Source: Pseudoxanthomonas sp. Root630 (lineage in GTDB: Bacteria; Pseudomonadota; Gammaproteobacteria; Xanthomonadales; Xanthomonadaceae). From it: 64,000 nt of DNA. Under the pieces are notes generated by a model. The model saw only the letters and a list, made by a program, of their open reading frames with translations, ran no database searches and had not been told where the DNA came from. Below are positions 33,577-42,967 of this stretch, piece by piece. A program made the translations under genes and the position numbers. Every line of letters begins with the position of its first letter. The stretch's first letter is position 1. The stretch is from positions 1 through 64,000 of the forward strand of contig NZ_LMGY01000003.1 in NCBI RefSeq assembly GCF_001427585.1. The letters run 5' to 3'.

Positions 33577-36500
33577 GCGTCGCGGAGTTCAGCATCAAGC
33601 GACCCGTCACGGCGGTGATGTTCTTCATCTCGCTGTTCGTGATCGGCCTGATCGCGGCGATCCGCCTGCCGCTGGAAGCCTTCCCCGAGGTGTCGCCCCC
33701 CTTCATCTTCGTGTCGCTGCCTTACACGGGCTCGACGCCGGAGGAAGTGGAGCGCACGGTGCTGCGGCCGGCGGAGGAAGCGCTCTCGACGATGGCCGGC
33801 ATCAAGCGCATGGAGTCCAACGCCAAGGCCGAGGGCGCCCAGATCTTCATCCAGTTCTCGGACTGGGACCGCGACGTAGCGATCGCCGCCTCCGAGGCGC
33901 GCGAGCGCCTGGATGCGATCCGCGACGACCTGCCTGACGACCTGCAGCGCTACTTCGTCTTCAAGTTCTCCACCACCGACCAGCCCGTGTTGCGGGTACG
34001 CCTGGCCAGCAAGACCGACCTGACCGGCGCGTACGACATGATCGAGCGCGAGTTCAAGCGTCGCATCGAGCGCATCCCGGGCGTCGCGCGCGTGGACGTG
34101 TCAGGCGCGCCGCCGAATGAAGTCGAGATCGCGATCAACCAGGACCGGTTGACCGCGCACAACCTCAGCCTCAACGACCTGACCGCGCGGCTCCAGGCGG
34201 TCAACTTCTCGATCTCCGCCGGCGTGATCAGCGATGGCCCGCAGCGGTTGCGCGTGCAGCCGGTGGGCGAATTGACCGACCTGCAACAGCTGCGTGATCT
34301 GGTGGTCGGCAGCGGCAACGTGCGGTTGGGCGACATCGCCGACGTGCGCCTGAAGCCGGCGCGGATGGATTACGGTCGCCGCCTGGACGGTCAGCCAGCC
34401 GTCGGCCTGGACATCTTCAAGGAGCGCAACGCCAACCTGGTGGACGTGTCCAGCAAGGCGCTGGCCGAGGTCGAGGCCATCCGGGCCGAGCCCGAGATGA
34501 GCGATATCCAGGTCAAGATCATCGAGAACCAGGGCGACAACGTCACGTCCTCGCTGATCGAACTGGCGGAAGCCGGCGTGATCGGCCTGGTCCTGTCGAT
34601 CGTCGTGCTGTGGTTCTTCCTGCGCCATTGGCCGTCGGTGTCGATGGTGACGCTGGCCATCCCGATCTGCTTCGTGATGACGCTGGGCTTCATGTACTTC
34701 GCTGGCGTCACCCTGAACATCCTGTCGATGATGGGCCTGCTGCTGGCCATCGGCATGCTGGTGGACAACGCCGTGGTGGTCGTGGAGAGCATCTACCAGG
34801 AGCGCGAGAAGTACCCGGACAATCCCATCTGGGCCTCGATCGTCGGTACGCGCCACGTCGCCATCGCACTGTCGGCGGGCACGCTATGCCATTGCATCGT
34901 GTTCGTGCCCAACCTGTTCGGCGAGCGCAACTTCCTCAGCATCTACCTGGGGCAGATCGCGATCACCATCTCGGTGTCGCTGTTGGCCTCGTGGCTGGTC
35001 GCGGTGAGCCTGATCCCGATGATCTCGGCGCGGCTGAAGACGCCGCCGCTGGTGAAGACGGAGAAGGGCATCATCCCGCGCATGCAGAACCGCTACGCTG
35101 GCCTGCTGCGCTGGACGTTGGAACACCGGGGCTGGAGCGTGCTCGGCATCCTGCTGATCATCGTGGTCAGCTTCGTGCCGATCAAACTCACCAAGTTCGA
35201 CATGTTCGGCAACGATGGTGGTGGCGAAGCGGAGTTGTACTACCAGTGGAAGGGCGCCTATACCAAGGAGCAGATGTCGGCCGAGATCCTCAAGGTCGAG
35301 CAGTTCCTGGATGCCAATCGCAAGAAGTACCGGATCACCCAGGTGTACTCGTACTTCAGCGAACAGGGCTGGGGCGGTACGCAGATCAAGTTCGACACGG
35401 AGAAGTCCAGCGAGACCAAGCCGATCGTCGAACAACTGCGCAAGGAGTTGCCGAAGTCGGCACGTGCCAACATCGGCATCGGTGGCGATGGCGGCAACCA
35501 GGGCGGCGGCGGCCAGCCCGGCCAGAGCGTGTCGTTCCAGCTGGTGGGCGACTCCACCCAGACGCTGGGTGAGATCGCGGCCGAGCTCGTGCCGATCCTC
35601 GGCAAGCGCAAGGAGCTGCGCGACGTCCGCGTCGATGTCGGCGACCAGAACAGCGAGCTCAACGTGCGTGTCGACCGTGAACGTGCGGCGGCCTTCGGCT
35701 TCAGTTCGCAACAGGTGGCCAGCTTCGTTGGCGTGGCGCTGCGTGGTGCCCCGTTGCGCGAGTTCCGCCGTGGCGAGACCGAAGTGCCGGTGTGGGTACG
35801 CTTCGCGGGTGCCGAGGATTACGGCACCGAAGACCTGGCCGGCTTCATGGTGCGCGCGCCGGATGGCCGCACGGTGCCGTTGCTGAGCCTGGTGGATGTC
35901 GGCATCACGCCGTCGGCCACGCAGATCCAGCGCACCAACCGCCAGACCACGTTGACCGTGCAGGCGAACCTGGCCGAAAAGGTCACCGTGCCGGATGCGC
36001 GCAAGGCGATGGAAGAGACGCTGAGGGGCATGTCGTTCCCGGCAGGCTACAGCTACTCGTTCGACGGCAGTGCCTTCCAGGAAGACGACGAGGCGATGGG
36101 GCAGATGATGTTCAACCTGCTGATCGCCCTGGTGATGATCTATATCGTCATGGCCGCGGTGTTCGAGTCGCTGTTGTTCCCGGCGGCGATCATGAGCGGC
36201 GTGCTGTTCTCGGTGTTCGGCGTGTTCTGGCTGTTCGCGCTGACCGGCACGACGTTCGGCATCATGTCCTTCATCGGCATCCTGGTGCTGATGGGCGTGG
36301 TGGTGAACAACGGCATCGTCATGGTCGAGCACATCAACAACCTGCGACGGCGCGGCATGTCGCGGACGGATGCGCTGGTTGAAGGCAGTCGTGAGCGCCT
36401 GCGCCCGATCCTGATGACGATGGGCACGGCGATCCTGGCGATGGTGCCGATCGCGATGGCCAACACGCAGATGGCGGGCGATGGTCCGGCTTATGCGCCG

Positions 36501-36683
36501 ATGGCCCGTGCCATCGCCGGCGGCCTGGCATTCTCGACGGTGGTCAGCCTGCTGTTCCTGCCGACCATCTACGCGATCCTGGACGACCTGCGCAGCGGTA
36601 CCGCACGGGCGATCAAGCGGGCCCGTGGCGGGCGCGGAGAGGCACCGGCGGCGGCGAGCGTCGCAGCCCTGCACGTCGAGTGA
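33573..36683 (+). CDS. RND efflux permease 2
   Basis: 1036 residues of standard RND length. TM1 is AVMFFISLFVIGLIAAIRLP. The TM4 proton-relay region is GLLLAIGMLVDNAVVVVES with one Asp before Asn, and the C-terminal repeat is GILVLMGVVVNNGIVMVEH. Permease 1 has two Asp at this place, so the two pumps differ at the relay. Two non-identical permeases with one adaptor recall MdtABC, in which the permeases work as a mixed trimer. A Gly-rich loop (GGDGGNQGGGGQPGQSV) lies near residue 640. A strong terminator follows 20 bp after the stop. Confidence 0.92.
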   Translation: MSVAEFSIKRPVTAVMFFISLFVIGLIAAIRLPLEAFPEVSPPFIFVSLPYTGSTPEEVERTVLRPAEEALSTMAGIKRMESNAKAEGAQIFIQFSDWDRDVAIAASEARERLDAIRDDLPDDLQRYFVFKFSTTDQPVLRVRLASKTDLTGAYDMIEREFKRRIERIPGVARVDVSGAPPNEVEIAINQDRLTAHNLSLNDLTARLQAVNFSISAGVISDGPQRLRVQPVGELTDLQQLRDLVVGSGNVRLGDIADVRLKPARMDYGRRLDGQPAVGLDIFKERNANLVDVSSKALAEVEAIRAEPEMSDIQVKIIENQGDNVTSSLIELAEAGVIGLVLSIVVLWFFLRHWPSVSMVTLAIPICFVMTLGFMYFAGVTLNILSMMGLLLAIGMLVDNAVVVVESIYQEREKYPDNPIWASIVGTRHVAIALSAGTLCHCIVFVPNLFGERNFLSIYLGQIAITISVSLLASWLVAVSLIPMISARLKTPPLVKTEKGIIPRMQNRYAGLLRWTLEHRGWSVLGILLIIVVSFVPIKLTKFDMFGNDGGGEAELYYQWKGAYTKEQMSAEILKVEQFLDANRKKYRITQVYSYFSEQGWGGTQIKFDTEKSSETKPIVEQLRKELPKSARANIGIGGDGGNQGGGGQPGQSVSFQLVGDSTQTLGEIAAELVPILGKRKELRDVRVDVGDQNSELNVRVDRERAAAFGFSSQQVASFVGVALRGAPLREFRRGETEVPVWVRFAGAEDYGTEDLAGFMVRAPDGRTVPLLSLVDVGITPSATQIQRTNRQTTLTVQANLAEKVTVPDARKAMEETLRGMSFPAGYSYSFDGSAFQEDDEAMGQMMFNLLIALVMIYIVMAAVFESLLFPAAIMSGVLFSVFGVFWLFALTGTTFGIMSFIGILVLMGVVVNNGIVMVEHINNLRRRGMSRTDALVEGSRERLRPILMTMGTAILAMVPIAMANTQMAGDGPAYAPMARAIAGGLAFSTVVSLLFLPTIYAILDDLRSGTARAIKRARGGRGEAPAAASVAALHVE

Positions 36684-36700
36684 TGCAGGCCTTGGAATGA

Positions 36701-36731
36701 AAAGAGCCGGGCAATGCCCGGCTCTTTTTTT
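36701..36731. terminator. strong bidirectional rho-independent terminator
   Basis: AGAGCCGGGC (36703-36712), loop AAT, GCCCGGCTCT (36716-36725), then six T; AAA before the stem gives a weaker tail on the other strand. It ends the RND operon and also serves the convergent TraB-family gene. Confidence 0.9.
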
Positions 36732-36748
36732 GCTTCCTGGAACCGGGA

Positions 36749-37984
36749 TCAGCCGACCAGCTTGCCCAGCATCCTCAATCCGCCGGTCCATACACCGATG
36801 GCGGTGCCCAGGCTGGTCAGGAAGAAATTCAACAGCACGCGCGCGACGCGGTTCTTCCACCAGCCGCGCGTGGTCTGCACATCGTCGCGAAGCGCCATGA
36901 AGTCCGCATAGGTCGGCTTGCGCAACGTCGCTTCCACGAAGGCGCTGACGGTGCCGGAGGCCAGCGCGGGATGCAGCGGCGTCAGCGGCGATGCGATGAA
37001 GGCGGCGAGGACGCTCAGCGGATGGCCGCCTGCGATCGCGCACCCCAGGGCGCCCAGCAGGCCCGTGGCCAGCACCCATTGCACGAGCAGGTCGGAGCCT
37101 ACGTCCACGCCGCCCTGCCAGAAGCCCCAGGCGAAACCACCGACCAGGAACGCGCCGATGATCAGCTCCATCCACGGCATGCGCGACTTGGGCTTCACGG
37201 TTTCCAGCGAGCGACGGAGCTGCGCGGGGTCTTCCGCGTCGTCCCTGAGATGGCGGACGAGGCCGGGCAGGTGGCCTGCGCCAACCACCGCCAGCACGCG
37301 ATAAGGCGACGCCTTCCCGTTAGGCGCACCGGCGGCGACCTGGCGCAATGCGGAGGCCATGTACTGGTCGCGTTCGGCGATGATCGTGCTGTACAGCTGT
37401 GGGCTTTCCGTCGCGAACTCGCCGAAGCTCGATTCCAGCATGTCGCCCTGCTTGAGCTTCTCGATCTCGTCGTCGCCCACTTCCTCGTCGGCGAACATGC
37501 TGGCGAGGATGCCGGCCCCCACCTTGGTGCGTTGCCACCAGCCCAGCGACTGCAGGGCGCGCTTGAAGGTCAGGCCGACTTCGCGATCGATCAGGTGCAC
37601 CGGCAGCCCACGTGCCTGCGCGTCCAGCGCGCCGGCCTTCAGTTCTTCGCCGGGTTCGACGCCCAGTTGTTCGGCCAGTCGCCGCTGGTAGGCGGCCAGT
37701 GCCAGGTTGGCGGCGAACAGGTGCGTCTTGCCTTCTCGGATCACCTTGACCAGGTCCAGCCGCGCGAGCGTGTCGGGATCGGTCAGCGACTGCAGGCGGC
37801 CGGCATCCAGCTCGACCGCGACGCTGTCGTAGTCACCGCTGGCCACGGCGGCGCGCACGGCGTCCACGCTGGCGCGGGAGACGTGCGCCGTACCCAGCAG
37901 GGTGAAGCGGACGCCGTCGCGTTCGACGATCTCGTGGGGTTGGCCCTGCAGCGGGTCGGTGGCAACGGTATTCGTGTCGGTCAT
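36749..37984 (-). CDS. TraB/PrgY-family membrane protein
   Basis: 411 residues. The N-terminal Tiki/TraB-like domain (residues 15-235) has the family motifs GTAHVSRASVDAV, AVELDAGR, ERDQYMASALRQ and VVGAGHLPGL; the His and Glu residues in these are the presumed metal-protease site. The C-terminal third has four or five membrane helices (MELIIGAFLVGGFAWGFW, LLGALGCAIAGGHPLSVLAA, VARVLLNFFLTSLGTAIGVW). Enterococcal PrgY/TraB of this family block peptide pheromone signalling, but the role in gammaproteobacteria is unknown. It starts 4 bp after the GNAT gene and is probably in one operon with it and aguB. Confidence 0.88.
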   Translation of the reverse strand: MTDTNTVATDPLQGQPHEIVERDGVRFTLLGTAHVSRASVDAVRAAVASGDYDSVAVELDAGRLQSLTDPDTLARLDLVKVIREGKTHLFAANLALAAYQRRLAEQLGVEPGEELKAGALDAQARGLPVHLIDREVGLTFKRALQSLGWWQRTKVGAGILASMFADEEVGDDEIEKLKQGDMLESSFGEFATESPQLYSTIIAERDQYMASALRQVAAGAPNGKASPYRVLAVVGAGHLPGLVRHLRDDAEDPAQLRRSLETVKPKSRMPWMELIIGAFLVGGFAWGFWQGGVDVGSDLLVQWVLATGLLGALGCAIAGGHPLSVLAAFIASPLTPLHPALASGTVSAFVEATLRKPTYADFMALRDDVQTTRGWWKNRVARVLLNFFLTSLGTAIGVWTGGLRMLGKLVG

Positions 37985-37988
37985 CGTG

Positions 37989-38519
37989 TCATTCGTCTTG
38001 CGGAGGCGCGTCGGTGCCGGCGCCGAGGGTGCGTTGCATCTGCACGGTATCCAGCCAGCGGCCGTGCTTCCAGGCGATGCCGCGGAAGATGCCGACCAGG
38101 GTGAAGCCGAACTTCTCGTGCAGGCGGATGGAGGCGCTGTTGGTAGGCTCGCCGATCACGGCGATCATCTGCCGGTAGCCGCGGGCCTCGCAGGCGTCGA
38201 TCAGCGCCTGCATCAGCGCGCCGCCGATACCGCGGCCCTTCAGGCCGGGCACCACGTAGACGGAATTCTCGACCGTCTTGCGGTAGCCGATGCGGGCGCG
38301 ATAGCTGTTGGCATAGGCATAGCCGGCGAACTGCCCGTCCAGTTCGGCGACGAGATACGGATAGCCGCCATCGAGCACAGTGCGCATGCGCTGCGCCATC
38401 TCGGCTTCGTCCGGCACGTCGTACTCGTAGGTGTTGACGTGCTCGCGGACTTCCGTGGCGTAGAGATCGGAGATCGCCGGCACATCGGCCGGCGTGGCAT
38501 CACGGACGATCAACGGCAC
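37989..38519 (-). CDS. GNAT acetyltransferase, phosphinothricin-acetyltransferase-like
   Basis: 176 residues. The acetyl-CoA site is VYVVPGLKGRGIGGALMQAL (motif A with RGxGxG/A). The opening IVRDATPADVPAISDLYATEV, the YANSYRARIGYRKTVENSVYV block and SIRLHEKFGFTLVG are characteristic of the PAT/MddA group, which acetylates phosphinothricin, methionine sulfoximine or similar amines. The true substrate here is not known. The gene lies 9 bp downstream of aguB, so an amine or amino acid derivative substrate would fit but is only inference. Confidence 0.88.
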   Translation of the reverse strand: MPLIVRDATPADVPAISDLYATEVREHVNTYEYDVPDEAEMAQRMRTVLDGGYPYLVAELDGQFAGYAYANSYRARIGYRKTVENSVYVVPGLKGRGIGGALMQALIDACEARGYRQMIAVIGEPTNSASIRLHEKFGFTLVGIFRGIAWKHGRWLDTVQMQRTLGAGTDAPPQDE

Positions 38520-38528
38520 GGGTGGGCC

Positions 38529-39413
38529 TCAGTCGATGTAACGCTTGAGCAGGTCGCCGTAGGCGTCGATGCGACGGTCGCGCAGGAACGGCCAGATGCG
38601 GCGCACATGCTCGCTGCGCTGCAGGTCGACGTCGGCCATCAGGATGGTCTCGTCGCCACCGGCTTCGGCGATGAACTCGCCCTGCGGGCCGAGCACGTGG
38701 CTGTTGCCCCAGAACTGGATGCCCGAGGCACCGAGCGGCGACGGCTCGTGGCCCACACGGTTGCAGCTCAGCACCGGCAGGCCATTGGCGACCGCATGGC
38801 CGCGATGGCTCAACACCCACGCATCGCGCTGGCGGTTCTTCTCGGCCTGTTCGTCAGAGGGGTCCCAACCGATCGCGGTCGGATAGAGCAGCAGATCCGC
38901 GCCGGCCAGCGCCATCAGGCGCGCGGCTTCCGGATACCACTGGTCCCAGCACACCAGCACGCCCAGGCGGCCGACGGAGGTGTCGATCGGCGTGAAGCCG
39001 ATGTCGCCGGGGGTGAAGTAGAACTTCTCGTAGAACCCCGGATCGTCCGGGATGTGCATCTTGCGGTACTTGCCCGCGATGCTGCCGTCCTTTTCGTAGA
39101 CGACGGCGGTGTTGTGGTACAGCCCTGCGGCGCGGCGCTCGAACAGCGAGGACACCAGCACCACGCCGTGTTGCTTGGCGAGCTTGCCCAGGCGCTCCGT
39201 GCTGGGGCCCGGGATCGGCTCGGCCAGGTCGAATTCCTGCACCGATTCGTGCTGGCAGAAGTAGGCGCCGTTGTGCAATTCCTGCAGCAGCACGAGCCGG
39301 GCGCCGCGCCTGGCGGCCTCGGCCACGCGCGCTTCGATGACCGACAGGTTGGCGTCGGCATCGCCGTGGTTGCGTTCCTGGATCAGGGCGACGGGCAGGG
39401 TGGTGCGGTTCAT
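38529..39413 (-). CDS. aguB: N-carbamoylputrescine amidase
   Basis: 294 residues from the ATG at 39413. It is a nitrilase-superfamily enzyme with the Glu-Lys-Cys triad: Glu in LLQELHNGAYFCQ, Lys in YRKMHIPDDPGFYEK, and Cys155 in VLVCWDQWYPEAARL. DPGFYEKFYFTPGD and NRVGHEPSPLG.GIQFWG are typical of AguB. It converts N-carbamoylputrescine to putrescine, CO2 and ammonia, the last step of the agmatine route. Its partner aguA lies upstream on the same strand, separated by two unrelated genes. Confidence 0.93.
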   Translation of the reverse strand: MNRTTLPVALIQERNHGDADANLSVIEARVAEAARRGARLVLLQELHNGAYFCQHESVQEFDLAEPIPGPSTERLGKLAKQHGVVLVSSLFERRAAGLYHNTAVVYEKDGSIAGKYRKMHIPDDPGFYEKFYFTPGDIGFTPIDTSVGRLGVLVCWDQWYPEAARLMALAGADLLLYPTAIGWDPSDEQAEKNRQRDAWVLSHRGHAVANGLPVLSCNRVGHEPSPLGASGIQFWGNSHVLGPQGEFIAEAGGDETILMADVDLQRSEHVRRIWPFLRDRRIDAYGDLLKRYID

Positions 39414-39507
39414 CGGGGCGCGATCGGGCAGCGGCGGGGAAGGGGACGCATGGTACCGCGTCCACCCCTCACGCAGGCGCACGCGGCGTGAACACGCCGT
39501 ACCACGC

Positions 39508-40824
39508 TCAGGACGTCGCGGCCCGTTCGCGGCGGCGATGTTGGCGGCCGAGCGCCAGTCCCGTCGCGGCCCATGCCAGCGCCACGATGGTGCCGATCAG
39601 CATGGCCACGGAAGGATGCTCGGCGAGCACGTCCAGCGCGCGCTTGACCCAGCCGCTGAAGGCGTCGCCGCCGCGATACACCACGGTGTCGATGAAGTTC
39701 TTGGCCTTGTACTTCTGCCCTGGCGGGACGACGGTGTAGAGCATCTCGCGGCCGGGGCGGACGAAGGCGTATTCGCCCGCGCGACGCACCACCATCACCA
39801 CCACGAACACGCCGAAGACAGGCGCCAGCGCCAACCACAGGAAGCCAGCCGCCATCACCAGCGGCACCCCCACCAGCAGCACGCCCACGCCCAGGCGCTG
39901 GGCGATGCGGCCCGTGATGAACAATTGGCTGAGGATGGCCAGCGCCTGCACCACCGTATCGATCGTGCCGAAGACCCGCGTCTGCTGTTCCTTGTCCGGG
40001 AACAACTGCTCCACCAGTTTGGCCTGTTCGAAGTAAAGGAAGGTCGTCACCGTCGCCAGCAGCAGCACGAACAGCGCGATGCCGGCGAGGTAGGGCGACT
40101 TGAACACTTCGGTGGCGCCGGCGAACGGGTTCCCGCCCAGTGGTGCACGTCGTTGCTCGGCGGTACTGGTGCCCTGTGGCAAGGGGTGCGCGTCGCGCCA
40201 CTGGTGCAGCCACAACGCCGTCGCGCCGCTCGCACCCATCAGCAGCGCCGACAGCAGCATCAGCCCGCCATGCCCGAGGCTGCCGACCAACAGGGTGGTC
40301 AGCAACGGACCCGCCAGCCCGCCCAGGCTCGCCCCGCTGGCGATCAGGGCAAAGAGGCGTTTGGCCTCGCTGCTGGCCAGGACGTCGGCGAGCACGCTCC
40401 AGGCGAGCGAGATCAGCAGCAGATTGATCACCGACACCCAGATGTAGAAACCCCGTGCCAGCCAGACATCGTCCGGCTTGGCCAGCAGCGCCAGTCCGAA
40501 CGCCAGCAGGCTGGCGACCACTGCGCCGAACACCCAGGGCAGGATGCGCCGGCGCGACACCTTCGACGCGATCCAGCCGAATACCGGCAATACGATCAGC
40601 GTGGCCACGAACGTGCCGGTGAACAGCCACTGCAGGTTGTCGACGCCACCGGCGACGCCCATCGTTTCGCGGATCGGTCGCAGCATGAAGTAACCGGCGA
40701 ACAGCAGGAAGAACATCAACAAGCCGGCGCCCACCGCGGGCGCTTCATGCGGGGCGACGTTGAACAGCCGTGACAGCAGGCGCGTCAGTGCGCTGCGCTG
40801 GGCGACATCGGGGGTGGAGGGCAT
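39508..40824 (-). CDS. MFS-type transporter of the NTP/NDP-exchange-like group
   Basis: 438 residues with twelve predicted membrane segments and a long central loop (residues 210-235, HQWRDAHPLPQGTSTAEQRR). AGYFMLRPIRETMGVAGGVDNLQWLF and the late block YKAKNFIDTVVYRGGDAFSGW are typical of a bacterial MFS family often annotated 'NTP/NDP exchange transporter' or simply MFS. Direct nucleotide exchange is unlikely outside intracellular bacteria, so the substrate is open. It lies 7 bp after the aldo/keto reductase gene and 94 bp before aguB, probably in one operon with both. Confidence 0.8.
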   Translation of the reverse strand: MPSTPDVAQRSALTRLLSRLFNVAPHEAPAVGAGLLMFFLLFAGYFMLRPIRETMGVAGGVDNLQWLFTGTFVATLIVLPVFGWIASKVSRRRILPWVFGAVVASLLAFGLALLAKPDDVWLARGFYIWVSVINLLLISLAWSVLADVLASSEAKRLFALIASGASLGGLAGPLLTTLLVGSLGHGGLMLLSALLMGASGATALWLHQWRDAHPLPQGTSTAEQRRAPLGGNPFAGATEVFKSPYLAGIALFVLLLATVTTFLYFEQAKLVEQLFPDKEQQTRVFGTIDTVVQALAILSQLFITGRIAQRLGVGVLLVGVPLVMAAGFLWLALAPVFGVFVVVMVVRRAGEYAFVRPGREMLYTVVPPGQKYKAKNFIDTVVYRGGDAFSGWVKRALDVLAEHPSVAMLIGTIVALAWAATGLALGRQHRRRERAATS

Positions 40825-40831
40825 GGAAGGC

Positions 40832-41782
40832 TCAGGCGAGGGCGGCGATCAGCGCATCGCGCTGGGCGGAGGTCAGGTCCGGACCGATGCCGGCCCTGAG
40901 GTTGTCGGTCTGCCGGTCCGGCTTGCCCGTAGCGGGGATCACCGCCGTCACGGCGGGGTGGCTGAGCGCGAATTTGAGGAAAGCCTGCGCCCATGACGTC
41001 ACCCCGGCCTCGGTCAGGGCGGTCGGAACCGGTTTGTCTTTCACCTGCGCGAACAGCTTGCCGTCCTCGAACGCGCGATTGATCAGCACGGCCACGCCCA
41101 GATCCCGGGCCAGTGGCAGCACGCGCTTCTCGGCGCCGCGGCTCGCCACCGAATAATTGATCTGCAGAAAATCGGGCTTTTCGGCCTGCACCACGTCGGC
41201 CAGCTCGTCCTGCGCGCGCTCGACGTAGTGGGTGACGCCCACGTACTTCACTTTGCCCTGCGCCTTCAACTCGCGCGCCACGGCCATCTGGACCTTCAGG
41301 TCGCCCAGGTTGTGGATCTGCAGCAACGCGACCTTGTCCGTCTTCAGGCGGCGCAAGGTGTCCTCGAACTGCGCGATGCCCGCCTCGCGTCCGTTCACGC
41401 CGGACAGCTTGGTGGCCAACCAGGCTTTCGTGGTCAGGCCCTGCTCGGCGAGCAGGACGCCCATGACGTCTTCGGCCACGCCGTAAGTAGGCGCGGTATC
41501 GATCAAGGTGGCGCCCGCAGCGAAGAACCGTTTCAGCACTTCGCGCAACGGATCCAACTCGGCCGGGCTCTGGCCGACCTGGAAGCTGCCGGACGTGCCC
41601 ATCCCGATCACCGGGATCTTTTCGCCGGTCGATGGGATGGCGCGCGTGTTCAAGGGGCCGGAAGCAGCGGTGCGTGCGCTCGCCTTCGGCGCTTGTGCCT
41701 GGGCGGCATCGCGGCAGGCGGCCAAGCCGAGGCCGGCGGCCGCGATCGCGGAGGTGGTCAGGAACTTGCGTCGCGTGTACAC
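40832..41782 (-). CDS. Tat-exported aldo/keto reductase
   Basis: 316 residues. The N-terminus carries a twin-arginine signal (YTRRKFLTTSAIAAAGLGL) running into LAAC, a possible lipobox. The AKR catalytic tetrad is visible: Asp and Tyr in IDTAPTYGVAED, Lys in AWLATKLSG, and His in VALLQIHNLGD. GLPRO-type NADPH motifs are replaced by VTAVIPATGKPDRQTDN near the end. Export of an NADPH enzyme by Tat implies folding with cofactor in the cytoplasm; its periplasmic substrate is unknown. It lies between aguA and an MFS gene on the same strand. Confidence 0.85.
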   Translation of the reverse strand: MYTRRKFLTTSAIAAAGLGLAACRDAAQAQAPKASARTAASGPLNTRAIPSTGEKIPVIGMGTSGSFQVGQSPAELDPLREVLKRFFAAGATLIDTAPTYGVAEDVMGVLLAEQGLTTKAWLATKLSGVNGREAGIAQFEDTLRRLKTDKVALLQIHNLGDLKVQMAVARELKAQGKVKYVGVTHYVERAQDELADVVQAEKPDFLQINYSVASRGAEKRVLPLARDLGVAVLINRAFEDGKLFAQVKDKPVPTALTEAGVTSWAQAFLKFALSHPAVTAVIPATGKPDRQTDNLRAGIGPDLTSAQRDALIAALA

Positions 41783-41903
41783 GGCCGTCTCCTTCGGGGA
41801 AACGGTCGTTATCGGGGATCAACGGGCGCGGGGTGTAAACGAAACGTTCAATCTGCGCCCAACTGATGTCACGGTGCCATGAGCCGTGGCGCCGAAGCGT
41901 GGC

Positions 41904-42935
41904 TCAGCCCAGCAGGCCGGCAGGCAACTGCATGGTGATGCAGTGCAGGCTGCCGTTCTGCCAGATCAGGGCGCGGCAGGGCACCTGCACGATCTCGCGG
42001 TCCGGATAGGCCTGCGCCAGCACGGCGGCGGCGGCATCGTCCGCAGCGTCGCCGTAGGCCGGCATCAGCACGGCACCATTGATGATCAGGTAATTCGCAT
42101 ACGACGCGGCCAGGCGTCGTCCGTTGTCGATCACCGGCTGCGCCCACGGTAGCGGGAACGCGCGGTACGGACGGCCGTCAGCCGTGCGCAGCGCGGCGAT
42201 GTCCGCCGCCATCGCCTGAAGCTCCGCATGGTGTGCGTCGGAAGCGTCATCGCAGGCCTGGTAGACGATGGCGTCGTCCGGGGCGAAGCGGGCGAGAGTG
42301 TCGATGTGGGCGTCGGTGTCGTCGCCTTCCAGGTAGCCATGGTCCAGCCACAGCACCCGGTCCTGTTTCAGCCAGCCCGCGAGTTTGCCCGTCAGGGCCT
42401 CACGGTCGGCGTCGGGATGGCGCTCGTGCAGGCACTGCCAGGTCGTCAGCAGCGTGCCGGCGCCATCGGTTTCGATGGCCCCACCTTCCAAAGCAAAATC
42501 AATGCTTTGGACGAAATAGTTATGAAACAACTGCATGCCGGAAAGTTCGCCGACCAGGCGGTCATCGCGGCTGGCTTCGTACTTGCCGCCCCAGCCCGTG
42601 AAGCGGAAATCCAGCAGCTTGAAGCGTTGGCCGTCGCGCAGCGTGATCGGGCCGGAGTCGCGCAGCCAGGTGTCGTCGTACTCCGCCGGCACGAAGCGCA
42701 CCTTGCCCATGTCCACCCGAGCGGAGCGCAGGCGGGCTTCGGCATAGGTCTGGAGGTCGTCGTCGGCGACGCAGATCACCGCCGGCTGGAACCGGGTGAT
42801 GGCAGCGACCAACGCTACGTAGGTCTCTTCCACGTCCGCCAGGCGGTCGGCCCAGTCGGTATCGGCGTGCGGCCACGCGATCAGGACCGCGGATTGGGGT
42901 TCCCACTCCGCGGGGAAGCGAAAGGCATCGGTCAT
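41904..42935 (-). CDS. aguA: agmatine deiminase
   Basis: 343 residues from the ATG at 42935; upstream in-frame sequence has no coding character. The guanidino-modifying fold motifs are present: FPAEWEPQSAVLIAWPH, YDDTWLRDSGPI (Asp), FALEGGAIETDG (Glu/Gly loop), WLDHGYLEGDDTDAHID (His/Asp) and catalytic Cys332 in NGSLHCITMQ. It converts agmatine to N-carbamoylputrescine plus ammonia, feeding AguB for putrescine synthesis. No arginine decarboxylase gene is in the window. It follows a small exported protein gene by 32 bp on the same strand. Confidence 0.93.
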   Translation of the reverse strand: MTDAFRFPAEWEPQSAVLIAWPHADTDWADRLADVEETYVALVAAITRFQPAVICVADDDLQTYAEARLRSARVDMGKVRFVPAEYDDTWLRDSGPITLRDGQRFKLLDFRFTGWGGKYEASRDDRLVGELSGMQLFHNYFVQSIDFALEGGAIETDGAGTLLTTWQCLHERHPDADREALTGKLAGWLKQDRVLWLDHGYLEGDDTDAHIDTLARFAPDDAIVYQACDDASDAHHAELQAMAADIAALRTADGRPYRAFPLPWAQPVIDNGRRLAASYANYLIINGAVLMPAYGDAADDAAAAVLAQAYPDREIVQVPCRALIWQNGSLHCITMQLPAGLLG

Positions 42936-42967
42936 GGCATCAATGTCGCGGCCGCGCCGCGCGGGTC

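Noticed and set aside
34884..37175. A long minus-strand frame opposite permease 2 and the start of the TraB region
   Set aside because: His/Arg/Asp-rich shadow; the real genes on both sides explain the region.
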